64,000 nt of DNA from JADJLQ01 sp044227925 (GTDB lineage Bacteria > Bacteroidota > Bacteroidia > Chitinophagales > Saprospiraceae): NCBI GenBank assembly GCA_044227925.1, contig JBGAVW010000012.1, positions 24,321-88,320 of the forward strand. The letters run 5' to 3'. The position numbers were made by a program, and so were the translations under genes. The notes beneath the pieces were generated by a model. It was not told the origin of the DNA, did no database searches, and was given only the letters and a program-made list of their open reading frames with translations. Shown piece by piece: positions 36,188 through 45,024 of the stretch (positions within the stretch are counted from its first letter, which is position 1; the number at the start of each line of letters is the position of its first letter).

Positions 36188-36335
36188 ACCATTGACTGCC
36201 TCGAGACTATAAAGGAAATTTTAAAATCGACAGAATGCGGGTTTATCGGTACTAACTTCGGTTAATATATATGTTAATGTCAGTTTGTAACGTATATCTC
36301 ACACCATAACTACCGTGTTTTACATCTAATTTATC

Positions 36336-37226
36336 ATGTCCGGGAAACTTATTTTAACATTTATAGTTTGTAATTATTTTCTCTTAGGGGCACAAGTGCA
36401 GATCGATACATCATTCATACTTGATGCTGTACCCAAAATTGTAATGAATAAAACCATTATGATTGATGGTGCTCATAACAATCTTCATAGGGTTCATACG
36501 GGCTTTAGACCAACAGCATTATTATTTGAAAAAATGGGATTTGAAGTGATTGGAAATAATCAAAAGTTTAATTCCTTGGAAGATTTAAATGGCATCCATA
36601 TATTGGTAATAGCCAATCCAATATCAACGGTAAACAGGGGAAGACCGGTGGTCCCTATTTTATCAGCATTTGAATCTTTGGAAATAAAATACATTGAAAA
36701 CTGGGTTCGCCGTGGTGGAAAATTAATTTTAATTGCAGATCATATGCCCTTTGCAGGAGCGATGGATAAACTGGCCAATATATTCGGTATAAAATATGAA
36801 AATGGATTTGTAGATGGACAGTCCGAACGGTGGCCGCCAAGGACTTTCAGAACCCGGGATGATAATCTTAAGGATGCTGGATTGAACCTCACTTCAATAG
36901 ATTCTATATCTACCTTTACTGGTTCTGCTCTTAAATTGCCAAAGCATGGAAATCCTATCCTTAGTTTTAGTGCTGCAGATACCATCATTTTTCCGGATAC
37001 GGCATGGGTATTTTCACCCGATATAAAAAAGAAATCTTTGGATGGATATGTTCAGGGCGGTATAGTAAAACATGGAAAAGGAGTAGTAGCTGCTTTTGGG
37101 GAAGCCGCAATGTTTACTGCTCAAAAAATAATGCCTGAAGGAATTCGGGCTGGCTTCAATTCAGAATGGGCAGGTCAGAATATAGAATTTATTCAGGCAT
37201 TGATGAAATTCTTGATTTCTGAATAA
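36336..37226 (+). CDS. DUF4350-like (GATase-fold) secreted protein
   Basis: A 296-residue protein with a probable signal peptide (LILTFIVCNYFLLGAQVQ). The body resembles the Rossmann-like, glutamine-amidotransferase-type fold of DUF4350: MIDGAHNNLHRVHTGFRPTA, HILVIANPIS, then IENWVRRGGKLILIADHMPFAGA and a late GKGVVAAFGEAAMFTAQ. Conserved Asp/His residues in IADHMPF suggest a ligand-binding site, but no catalytic Cys triad is seen and no enzymatic function is established. It is divergent from the DUF5686 gene. ATG start; no promoter motif found. Confidence 0.65.
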   Translation: MSGKLILTFIVCNYFLLGAQVQIDTSFILDAVPKIVMNKTIMIDGAHNNLHRVHTGFRPTALLFEKMGFEVIGNNQKFNSLEDLNGIHILVIANPISTVNRGRPVVPILSAFESLEIKYIENWVRRGGKLILIADHMPFAGAMDKLANIFGIKYENGFVDGQSERWPPRTFRTRDDNLKDAGLNLTSIDSISTFTGSALKLPKHGNPILSFSAADTIIFPDTAWVFSPDIKKKSLDGYVQGGIVKHGKGVVAAFGEAAMFTAQKIMPEGIRAGFNSEWAGQNIEFIQALMKFLISE

Positions 37227-37373
37227 TATAAGTATATTTTAGTTTGAAATGTAAGCGCGATACTGGTGATGTTTAAATCAACTATAAAGATCTTAGATCA
37301 CTTTGAAAATGGTATTTAGTCGGCTGCGGGGCCGGTATAATATAATTACTTCTTACCTTGTGCAAAATTGGAT

Positions 37374-39203
37374 ATGTCAAAATTAAAAGCAAAAGATTCC
37401 ACCTTTTCGGTTGGAAATAAGACCTGGTTTTGGATTTGCATTGCATCTGCTTTTTTGCTAAACATAGGTACTTCACAATTTGATTTTACACTGGATGATC
37501 CCCTGGTGGTGTCACAGAATACCTATGTAGATAAAGGACTAAATGGCATCGTGGATATCTGGACCCATACCAATAGGGAAGGGTATGATGGGCATAAAGA
37601 ATCCAATTACAGGCCTTTTTCCATTAGCCTTTTTGCAATAGAAAATCAAGTGTTTGGCAAAAAACCTGCAGCACACCATTTTGTACATGTACTGTACTAT
37701 GTGTTTGCCGTAGCATTGGTATTTAGGTTTCTATCATTCGTGTTCAGGTCCAATACTCCGCATCTGGCAGGCTTGATTACTTTATTATTTGCCATCCATC
37801 CTATTCACACAGAGGTGGTCGCCAATCTCAAAAGCAGAGACGAGATCACTGCGCTTATAGGAGTATTGATTTCATTGATTTCATGTTTAAAATTTATTGA
37901 TGTTAAGTCCATAAAATGGCTTGCCCTTTTTGTATTGGGCTTAGGTATAAGCTTCTTTTCTAAAGAATCTGCTTTGCCCCTGGTCGCTATAATCCCCATC
38001 ACCTTATATTTTTTCAGATCCCTTAAATCAAGAGAAGCTTTTATTATCTATGGGGCTACAGCTGGTATTGCTTTATTTTATTTTTTTATGAGAATTTATG
38101 TAGCCGGCACCCCCGGTCCTGCTTTTACCCTCTCTGAGAATGCTTTTTTTCAGTTTACTGTTCCCGAGCGTAACGTGGCAGCATTATCGCTGTTACCCCG
38201 GTATCTGTTTCTTTTGATTTTTCCATATTGGCTTACAGCGGATTATTCATTTAATCAATTAAGCCTCGGTGGATTTAAAGATCCATTTACTTACCTGGGT
38301 TTGGTGTTGGCTATTGGATTGATATATTTCGTCATTAAGAGATTGGCCAAAAAAGAAGCAGGGATGTATGGTATCTTGTTTTTTGGGGCTTTCTATCTGG
38401 TCACATCCAATATTTTTTTCCTTACCGGAGCCACCCTTGCGGAGCGATTTATGTTTATGCCTTCATTGGGATTTGTCATGGCCGCAGTGTACTATTTCAA
38501 CCACTATATTTTTGTTGATCAGCGCCGGGTATATGGAACGTACGCCCTGATTCCGTTTTTACTTTTCTTTATTTTCAAAACATTGGATAGAAACAGGGAT
38601 TTTAAATCAAATGAAACTATATATAAAGTTACAGCAGAAACCAGCTCTCAAAGTGTAAGAGCATTGACTAAGTATGCCAGGCTGTTATATAATAAATCAT
38701 TAACTTCAAATTCCAATACCAGGTCCAGGCTGATGAATGACGCTTTAAAGCTGTGCGTACAATCTGAAGCTATTTCCAAAGAATATGATCTTACCTTTTA
38801 TGTAAAAGGATTGATTTATCTCAATAAAGGGGAAAATGAACTGGCACTCGCAGCCTTTAATGAATGCCGACGCCTGGTGCCTCTGCGTGCCGATTATGTG
38901 GATCAGACTATAGTGACCCTGGCTAATTTAAACAGGGAACCGGATATTGAAAAGATTTTGATGGAAGCACAGGAAAAGGATATAAAATCTAAATTGATTT
39001 TTGATGCCATTGCCGATCGATACAGAGCTAAAGGTGAATTTATAAAAGCAGCCGAGTTTTATGAAAAAATATTAAAATTGGATGCATTTGATAAAATTGC
39101 TTTAAAAAATCTCACATTGCTTTACCGCGACGATATTAAAAATATAGAAAAAGCCAATATATACAATGAAAGATTGGGGGCTGCCTCCAGGATTTCAGAG
39201 TAA
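37374..39203 (+). CDS. TMTC/DUF1736-like polytopic membrane protein with TPR tail
   Basis: About 609 residues. The first 400 have ten or more predicted helices, an Asp-Asp motif in the first periplasmic loop (DFTLDDPLVV), then SNYRPFSIS and AIHPIHTEVVANLKSRDE, the pattern of GT-C-fold glycosyltransferase-like proteins such as TMTC O-mannosyltransferases. The last 200 residues are soluble tetratricopeptide repeats (GENELALAAFNEC, FIKAAEFYEKILKLD). It might transfer a polyprenyl-linked sugar to secreted proteins, but activity is inferred. The ATG at 37374 is preferred to the TTG at 37368. It converges with a small membrane protein gene. Confidence 0.8.
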   Translation: MSKLKAKDSTFSVGNKTWFWICIASAFLLNIGTSQFDFTLDDPLVVSQNTYVDKGLNGIVDIWTHTNREGYDGHKESNYRPFSISLFAIENQVFGKKPAAHHFVHVLYYVFAVALVFRFLSFVFRSNTPHLAGLITLLFAIHPIHTEVVANLKSRDEITALIGVLISLISCLKFIDVKSIKWLALFVLGLGISFFSKESALPLVAIIPITLYFFRSLKSREAFIIYGATAGIALFYFFMRIYVAGTPGPAFTLSENAFFQFTVPERNVAALSLLPRYLFLLIFPYWLTADYSFNQLSLGGFKDPFTYLGLVLAIGLIYFVIKRLAKKEAGMYGILFFGAFYLVTSNIFFLTGATLAERFMFMPSLGFVMAAVYYFNHYIFVDQRRVYGTYALIPFLLFFIFKTLDRNRDFKSNETIYKVTAETSSQSVRALTKYARLLYNKSLTSNSNTRSRLMNDALKLCVQSEAISKEYDLTFYVKGLIYLNKGENELALAAFNECRRLVPLRADYVDQTIVTLANLNREPDIEKILMEAQEKDIKSKLIFDAIADRYRAKGEFIKAAEFYEKILKLDAFDKIALKNLTLLYRDDIKNIEKANIYNERLGAASRISE

Positions 39204-39217
39204 AATTATGAGTTTGC

Positions 39218-39673
39218 TTAGATCATCCTGATTTCTGGATTTCTGGTTTTCAGGTATTCTAAAAACCGAAGATTTTCTTTTTCAAGAGTGCGAAAGCACA
39301 GGGTCTTTTGGCGAGTGGATTTCAAAGTCAGTTTTACATAAGTATTGGATTCTCCATCGTTCCAGGACTGAACAGATATAATTTGATCGATATCAATTTT
39401 TCGACTTAGATGAGTATAAATTAAGTTGTGTATGCCGATTCCTAATTGAATCAATAGGTATAATGATATTACGACCCACATAGCCTCAGCTAAAAGTTTA
39501 TCTTTTCCTCCTTTTTCATAATGATGTATCATCAATAGGATCATCAGGGCAAACTTACTAAATTCAAAATTAGAGTCACCGGAATAAATCTTTTTCCAAC
39601 TGATGGTATGGCTGGTGACATTAATTTTTTTATCGAAGCAGAGAAATTGCTCTACGGAGGTCGGTGGATTCAT
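39218..39673 (-). CDS. Small membrane protein of unknown function
   Basis: A 151-residue protein without a family I recognise. Two adjacent hydrophobic segments are visible (FSKFALMILLMIHHY near residue 40 and LAEAMWVVISLYLLIQLGIGI near 65), followed by a soluble beta-rich C-terminal half with SYVKLTLKSTRQKTLCFRTLEKENLRFLEYL-like alternation, reminiscent of a PH-like domain. It converges with the TMTC-like gene (15 bp between stops) and has no obvious partner. Its ATG start and codon use resemble those of its neighbours, so I treat it as real. Confidence 0.6.
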   Translation of the reverse strand: MNPPTSVEQFLCFDKKINVTSHTISWKKIYSGDSNFEFSKFALMILLMIHHYEKGGKDKLLAEAMWVVISLYLLIQLGIGIHNLIYTHLSRKIDIDQIISVQSWNDGESNTYVKLTLKSTRQKTLCFRTLEKENLRFLEYLKTRNPEIRMI

Positions 39674-39791
39674 AATTCCTTCATATTTAATCCGGTTAAA
39701 TTAATAATAATCCTGATGGCCAAACTATAATTTCATTATTGAAATAGAACTATAATGCAAGTATTTGACTGATTCACCCTACTGTTGCAAA

Positions 39792-40553
39792 CTACCCTTT
39801 ATTCCTGATTTTTCGATCTCCTGCATTCCCTCCTCTGCCATGATCAAACCCTTTAGATCTTTCAAGTTCAATCATAGCTTTTGGTCTGAAATTTATTATC
39901 CAGGCACGCCTGTTTCCGGCCGTACTATTCCCTCTGCTATAGTGTAAAGTGTTTCCACCATGCATTACACACGAGCCGGGTTGAAGTGGGACATACACCG
40001 AATTCTCTTCCGATCCATCGCAAACTAAGGCTCCACCTTCTTTTCCGGCAAATCTATGTGGCAGGATGGGAGCCAAATGTGATTTTGGTGTGTACCACAT
40101 GCACCCGTTTTCAAGGGTTGCCTCATCCAAAGCCATCCAACAGCTGATAGCCCTTTTATCCGGAAGATCAACCCAATAGGCTGCATCCTGGTGCCATGGT
40201 GTAATGGTATTGGTATAAGGAGCTTTATTAATTACCATGTCAAAATCCATTTCCATATCTTCACCCAGTAATTTTTTTACCAGATACAACGATCTCTGAT
40301 GATATTCGTTTTCAAGAATACCCTGCACAAAATCGGAAGGCCACATGATTTGAGTGATATTTTCTACATTTTTGTTTTCGCCTAGTGCGGCTCCCAAATC
40401 TGACCGGTTTTTACCGGTGTCGATTTTGCCAGTCAATAGGTCCTGACAAATCATCAGATATTCATTGACCTTTACCTGGGATAACAAATTCTCAACTTTT
40501 ACATATCCATTTTCCTCAAATTCTTGTTTCTTCAGTTCGATGTCTACGATCAT
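39792..40553 (-). CDS. Phytanoyl-CoA dioxygenase family protein
   Basis: A 253-residue Fe(II)/2-oxoglutarate-type oxygenase. The facial triad is visible: WHQDAAYW supplies His and Asp, and the distal His lies in GGNTLHYSRGN, with the 2-oxoglutarate-binding Arg in NRRAWIINF. Other family marks are ISCWMALDEATLENGCMW and TPKSHL. Bacterial relatives hydroxylate small molecules, including sugars, osmolytes and lipids; the substrate is unknown. The gene is divergent from the LacI regulator across 119 bp, and with the SusC/SusD genes beyond it suggests that the regulator controls it and that it acts on the imported compound. Confidence 0.88.
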   Translation of the reverse strand: MIVDIELKKQEFEENGYVKVENLLSQVKVNEYLMICQDLLTGKIDTGKNRSDLGAALGENKNVENITQIMWPSDFVQGILENEYHQRSLYLVKKLLGEDMEMDFDMVINKAPYTNTITPWHQDAAYWVDLPDKRAISCWMALDEATLENGCMWYTPKSHLAPILPHRFAGKEGGALVCDGSEENSVYVPLQPGSCVMHGGNTLHYSRGNSTAGNRRAWIINFRPKAMIELERSKGFDHGRGGNAGDRKIRNKG

Positions 40554-40672
40554 TTTAACTGGTTTAATTTTACAAGCACGAAAGTACTATGCAAATGCAA
40601 TATTCAACTCTGCAATTTGATTTTAAAAGTCAAACTAACTATATTGGTTGCTGATCCTGTTAATGTTATAAG

Positions 40673-41683
40673 ATGGATAAAAAACCGATCACCATTAAGG
40701 TCATTGCCAAGAAGCTGAATATATCGATTTCGGCAGTATCTAAAGCGCTACATGACGATCCCAGTATAGGATTACGAACCAAAATGCGGGTTAAGAACCT
40801 GGCTAAAGAATTGAACTATGAACCCAATCAATTAGCGATTGACTTACAAAAAGGAAAATCAAATACCATCGGGGTGATCTTACCCCATCTGTCGGAATCT
40901 TTTTTTGCAACTTTAATGAGTGGCATAGAAAAAGTAGCCAGTGAAAACAAATATGTGGTACTTTTTGGTCAGTCTAATGAAGATCCTTCGAAAGAAAGGA
41001 TGTTGCTGGAATCCATGAGAAGGCAACGGGTAGATGGTGTGATCATGTCGATTACCAAAAATACTTTTTCATACGATCATTTGATAAAATACAAAGAATC
41101 TTTGCCCATAGTTTTTGTTGACCGAATTCCTGAAATTAATGAAATACATTATGTGGCCTGTAATATGGTGTCCGGCACCTACCAGTTGGTAAATTATTTG
41201 TTGGATAAAAAACACCGTGCCATCGGCATGATCAATGGACCGGAAAAATTGTTCGTATCACAAGAAAGATTATTGGGTTACCGACAAGCACTTGAAAAGC
41301 ATCGCCTTAAATATGATCCCAACCTCGTAATCAATTCTGACTTGTCTATTGAAAGTATTTTATCTTCTGTACAATTGCTTATCTCGGGAAAAAGAAAAGC
41401 ATCGGCTATTATTGCCTTTCACGATGGGGCAGCGATGGAAGTAATTAAATACCTTAAAGAGATCAAAAAGGAAAAACAAATTACGGTCGTGGGATATGCC
41501 AATTTTCCCATTACTTCACATTCGATTTATAAGCCCTCGGCTACGGTAGAGCAATATCCCTGGCTCCAGGGCCAGAAATCCATGGAGATATTATTTGAAA
41601 TTATGAATAAAAAGGAAAGTGAAGACAGAGCCCCAAAAGCCTATTTTAAATTGATTTTAGATTCAACTTTAGTGATCTTATGA
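40673..41683 (+). CDS. LacI family transcriptional regulator
   Basis: A 336-residue repressor-type regulator. The N-terminal helix-turn-helix is canonical (TIKVIAKKLNISISAVSKAL, residues 7-26), followed by the hinge region (ELNYEPNQLAIDLQKGKS) and a periplasmic-binding-protein-like sensor domain starting at TIGVILPHLSESFFA, with VDRIPEINEIHYV and GMINGPEKLFVSQERLLGYRQAL. Effectors in this family are usually sugars. It lies between the divergent dioxygenase and susC, and an 18-bp palindrome with a central CG lies 103 bp after its stop. It most likely represses the susCD unit until the sugar appears. Confidence 0.94.
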   Translation: MDKKPITIKVIAKKLNISISAVSKALHDDPSIGLRTKMRVKNLAKELNYEPNQLAIDLQKGKSNTIGVILPHLSESFFATLMSGIEKVASENKYVVLFGQSNEDPSKERMLLESMRRQRVDGVIMSITKNTFSYDHLIKYKESLPIVFVDRIPEINEIHYVACNMVSGTYQLVNYLLDKKHRAIGMINGPEKLFVSQERLLGYRQALEKHRLKYDPNLVINSDLSIESILSSVQLLISGKRKASAIIAFHDGAAMEVIKYLKEIKKEKQITVVGYANFPITSHSIYKPSATVEQYPWLQGQKSMEILFEIMNKKESEDRAPKAYFKLILDSTLVIL

Positions 41684-41786
41684 GGCGGGATTTTACAATC
41701 TTAAATGAAGTCTCTTTTAATTTTTTATTTCTCATAAGGTGCTTTCTTTCAACACAATCCAACTTAATTGAATTGTAATAAAAAAT

Positions 41787-41804
41787 TACTACAACGTTTT
41801 ACTA
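41787..41804 (+). promoter_or_regulatory. Candidate LacI-family operator upstream of susC
   Basis: TACTACAACGTTTTACTA is an imperfect palindrome (7 of 9 positions symmetric) around a central CG, the form bound by LacI-family proteins. It lies 62 bp before the susC ATG and close upstream of an imperfect -7 match (TATTTTG, 41827-41833). The adjacent lacI-type gene makes it a natural target. Confidence 0.5.
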
Positions 41805-41866
41805 AAACTAGAATATAAATAAGTCGTATTTTGGTTGGATATCCTGATTAAACAAATATGTAAAAC

Positions 41867-44800
41867 ATGGAAAAACGGAAAAATTTATTTAATAACATTC
41901 AATCAAGCATGGGTCTTAGATCAATTGCTTTTACGATTGGTATGTTATTCCTCACTGGTTTTTCACTTGCTCAGACCGTAAGTGGAAAAGTTACTGACGC
42001 TGCCAATGGAGAAGGATTGGTGGGTGTTACTGTATTGGAGAAAGGTACAAGCAATGGAACCGCAACAGACATTGATGGGAATTATACTTTGAAACTGACT
42101 AATAGCAATGCGACCTTGTCTTTTTCATTTGTTGGATTTACTTCACAGGATATTGCGTATACTGGACAGCAATCTATAGATGTCAGCTTAGATGCTGGTT
42201 CTCAATTAGATGAGGTGATAGTGACTGCTTTGGGTATTTCACGCGAAGCTAAAACACTGGTGTATGCAACTCAATCGGTAAAACCTTCACAACTTACTGA
42301 AGTTAGAGATGCAAATAACGTAATTAACTCCTTAAGTGGAAAAATAGCTAATGCCATTATAACCCAAGGTTCCGGTGGTCCGGGGTCAGGTGCTCGAATT
42401 GTACTTCGGGGCAATCGATCAATCCAGGGCTCAAATAATGCCCTCATCGTGGTAGATGGTGTGCCTATTACTAACGGTACTAATGGAACCATTAGCAGTG
42501 ATTTTGGCGGATTACAAGGTACAGATGGAGCATCCAATATCAACCCTGATGATATTGAGTCAATGACGATTCTTCGTGGCGCATCAGCTGCTGCATTATA
42601 TGGATCGCAAGCTGGTAACGGGGTGATTGTAATCACTACTAAAAAAGGTTCAAAAGATAGGGTTTCAGTCAATATCAATAGTGGTTGGACAGCTGAAAGA
42701 GCCTGGGCTCTGCCGGAATTCCAAAACTCATATGGACAAGGAAACTCAGGAAAATTACTTCCAAATTCCGGTGAAAGCTGGGGTGCTAAATTGGACGGTC
42801 AGACCTTCACTGCCTATAATGGGGAAAGCAGAAAGTATAGTGCTGAACCGAATAATTACAAGGACTTTTTCCGTACTGGCTTGAGTGCCAATAATTCAAT
42901 TGGTATTTCGGGGGGATCTGATAAAATGCAAACTTATTTGTCTTATACTAATAATACGGTGCAAGGTATCATGCCGCGAAATGATCTGGGTCGTCATACG
43001 ATCAATCTTCGTCTGACCAATACTATCAGCAAGAAGTTTTCCACAGATGCGAAAATTACTTATATCAATCAAAAAATTGATAGTAAATACAGTACAGGTG
43101 AAGGCGGACCAGTGATGGAATTGTATCAAATACCGAGAAATGTGAGCATCACTGATGCCCAGACTTATGAAGTATTTGATCAATCTACAGGATTGGCAAA
43201 ACCAGCTCCTTACCCATTAATTAATCCTGCTCTATATATGAACCCATATTGGAGAGTAAATAAGCAAGAGAATAATGAAACCAGGGACCGTATCATGGGA
43301 TTTGTTTCAGCCCGGTATAATATCAACGATTGGTTACATTTGACAGGTAGAGCCAATATCGATAAAACAACGGATAATCTTGAATTTTTACAACATCAGG
43401 GTACCATTGGAATCAACCCAGGAGGTACTTTTGGATTGACAAGAATTAATGTATTCCAGCAATGGTATGATGCGATTCTCGAAGGGGCCAATTCTTTTGG
43501 CAAAAATATAAAAATTGACTATCGTGGTGGAGTTATCTTACAGGACAATAAATACAACCAGGTGGATGACCGAGCCAATGGATTAAATGTTCCAAATAAT
43601 TTTAGTTTAAACTTTGCTACTAATCCTAATTATAGCCAGGGAGCTGTACAAAGACAAACACAATCCGTGTTTGCACAGGCAAATATTGGATTTAAAAATT
43701 CGATTTTTATAGATGGTAGCGTTAGAAACGATTGGGATTCAAGACTCCCTTCTCCTTACAGCTTCCTGTATTCTTCTATTGGTGCATCCGCTATTTTGTC
43801 TGATATCATGAAACTACCATCAGAATTTGAATTTTTAAAACTTTCTGCCAGCTATGCTGAAGTAGGTAATGGAGGTCAGGCTCAAGTGCGTTTTAACACA
43901 TTCAGTTACTCACAAGGTTCTGGAAGTGGATTTATATCACGAAGTGCGACTCAGGCAATTCCTGATTTGAAACCCGAGATTGTAAAAAATATTGAGATTG
44001 GACTTGACACCAGATTCCAAACCTTGGGATTAGGTCTTAATATTACATATTATAAAAGTAATTCTATAAATCAGTTATTAAGAGTTGGCCTCCCTGCAGC
44101 AACAGGATTTTTTAATCAATATATTAATGCCGGTAATATTCAAAATTCAGGTATTGAATTAGTGCTGGATGCGAGCCCAATTAGAAACGATAATTTTAAA
44201 TGGAATGTACAATTTAATCTGGGAGCCAACAAAAATAAAGTAGTTGAGCTTACTGAAAATGTAAAACAATTTGTAGTGGCTGATGCTGGCTTCGGTAGAT
44301 CTGCAACAGCAATCATTAAAGAAGGTGGTAGCTACGGAGATTTAGTGGCATTGGGTTGGGCTAAACATGACAATGGCAAATATTTAGTCACTGATGCAGG
44401 AGCTCCTGTGGGTACTTCGGCACAACAACTGATTGGCAATTTTAATCCTAAGGCAACCCTGGGTCTAAGTAATACTTTTACTATCGGGAAATTATCTGCC
44501 AGGATATTGGTGGATGGCCGTATAGGTGGAATCATAGTAGACGGTACAGAACAATTATTGGTGTATAACGGTGCACCTAAGGTTACAGAGCAATATCGCG
44601 AAGGTGGTTGGAACCTGGGTGGTGTAAACTCAAAAGGTGAAGCTGTCAGCAAAACAATTAATGCTCAACAGTTTTGGACAGCAGCATCAGGAGGAAGATA
44701 TGGTAATGCAGAATTTTTTACTTATGATGCCACTAATTTCAGAATCCGTGAACTTACTTTAGGATATTCTTTACCCGTTCCTAGTAGCTCGCCAATTAAA

Positions 44801-45001
44801 GATGCCAGACTGTCTTTAGTAGGTAGAAATTTGTTGTTTTTGTACAGAGGTAGTTCTCAACTGGATATTCCAGGTCTTGCTAAACGAAAAATGGCATTTG
44901 ATCCTGATATGTCTTTGGGTAATGGAAACTGGCAGGGTATTTCCTACGGAACATCTCCTGCTACTCAAAGCTTGGGTGTAAACTTAAATCTAACATTTTA
45001 A
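41867..45001 (+). CDS. SusC/RagA family TonB-linked outer membrane transporter
   Basis: A 1044-residue outer-membrane barrel. Order of parts: a signal sequence (ending SLAQ), a carboxypeptidase-regulatory-like N-terminal domain (TVSGKVTDAANGEGLVGVTV), the TonB box region (LDEVIVTALGISR), a plug domain (VLRGNRSIQGSNNALIVVDGVPI, then ASAAALYGSQAGNGVIVITTKKG) and a 22-strand barrel ending in a typical Phe (NLNLTF). It imports an oligosaccharide or similar ligand captured by the SusD-type lipoprotein, using TonB energy. susD follows after 23 bp. The operator candidate and LacI gene lie directly upstream, so expression is probably substrate-induced. Confidence 0.96.
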   Translation: MEKRKNLFNNIQSSMGLRSIAFTIGMLFLTGFSLAQTVSGKVTDAANGEGLVGVTVLEKGTSNGTATDIDGNYTLKLTNSNATLSFSFVGFTSQDIAYTGQQSIDVSLDAGSQLDEVIVTALGISREAKTLVYATQSVKPSQLTEVRDANNVINSLSGKIANAIITQGSGGPGSGARIVLRGNRSIQGSNNALIVVDGVPITNGTNGTISSDFGGLQGTDGASNINPDDIESMTILRGASAAALYGSQAGNGVIVITTKKGSKDRVSVNINSGWTAERAWALPEFQNSYGQGNSGKLLPNSGESWGAKLDGQTFTAYNGESRKYSAEPNNYKDFFRTGLSANNSIGISGGSDKMQTYLSYTNNTVQGIMPRNDLGRHTINLRLTNTISKKFSTDAKITYINQKIDSKYSTGEGGPVMELYQIPRNVSITDAQTYEVFDQSTGLAKPAPYPLINPALYMNPYWRVNKQENNETRDRIMGFVSARYNINDWLHLTGRANIDKTTDNLEFLQHQGTIGINPGGTFGLTRINVFQQWYDAILEGANSFGKNIKIDYRGGVILQDNKYNQVDDRANGLNVPNNFSLNFATNPNYSQGAVQRQTQSVFAQANIGFKNSIFIDGSVRNDWDSRLPSPYSFLYSSIGASAILSDIMKLPSEFEFLKLSASYAEVGNGGQAQVRFNTFSYSQGSGSGFISRSATQAIPDLKPEIVKNIEIGLDTRFQTLGLGLNITYYKSNSINQLLRVGLPAATGFFNQYINAGNIQNSGIELVLDASPIRNDNFKWNVQFNLGANKNKVVELTENVKQFVVADAGFGRSATAIIKEGGSYGDLVALGWAKHDNGKYLVTDAGAPVGTSAQQLIGNFNPKATLGLSNTFTIGKLSARILVDGRIGGIIVDGTEQLLVYNGAPKVTEQYREGGWNLGGVNSKGEAVSKTINAQQFWTAASGGRYGNAEFFTYDATNFRIRELTLGYSLPVPSSSPIKDARLSLVGRNLLFLYRGSSQLDIPGLAKRKMAFDPDMSLGNGNWQGISYGTSPATQSLGVNLNLTF

Positions 45002-45024
45002 TTAAATCGAAATATTTGATACAA

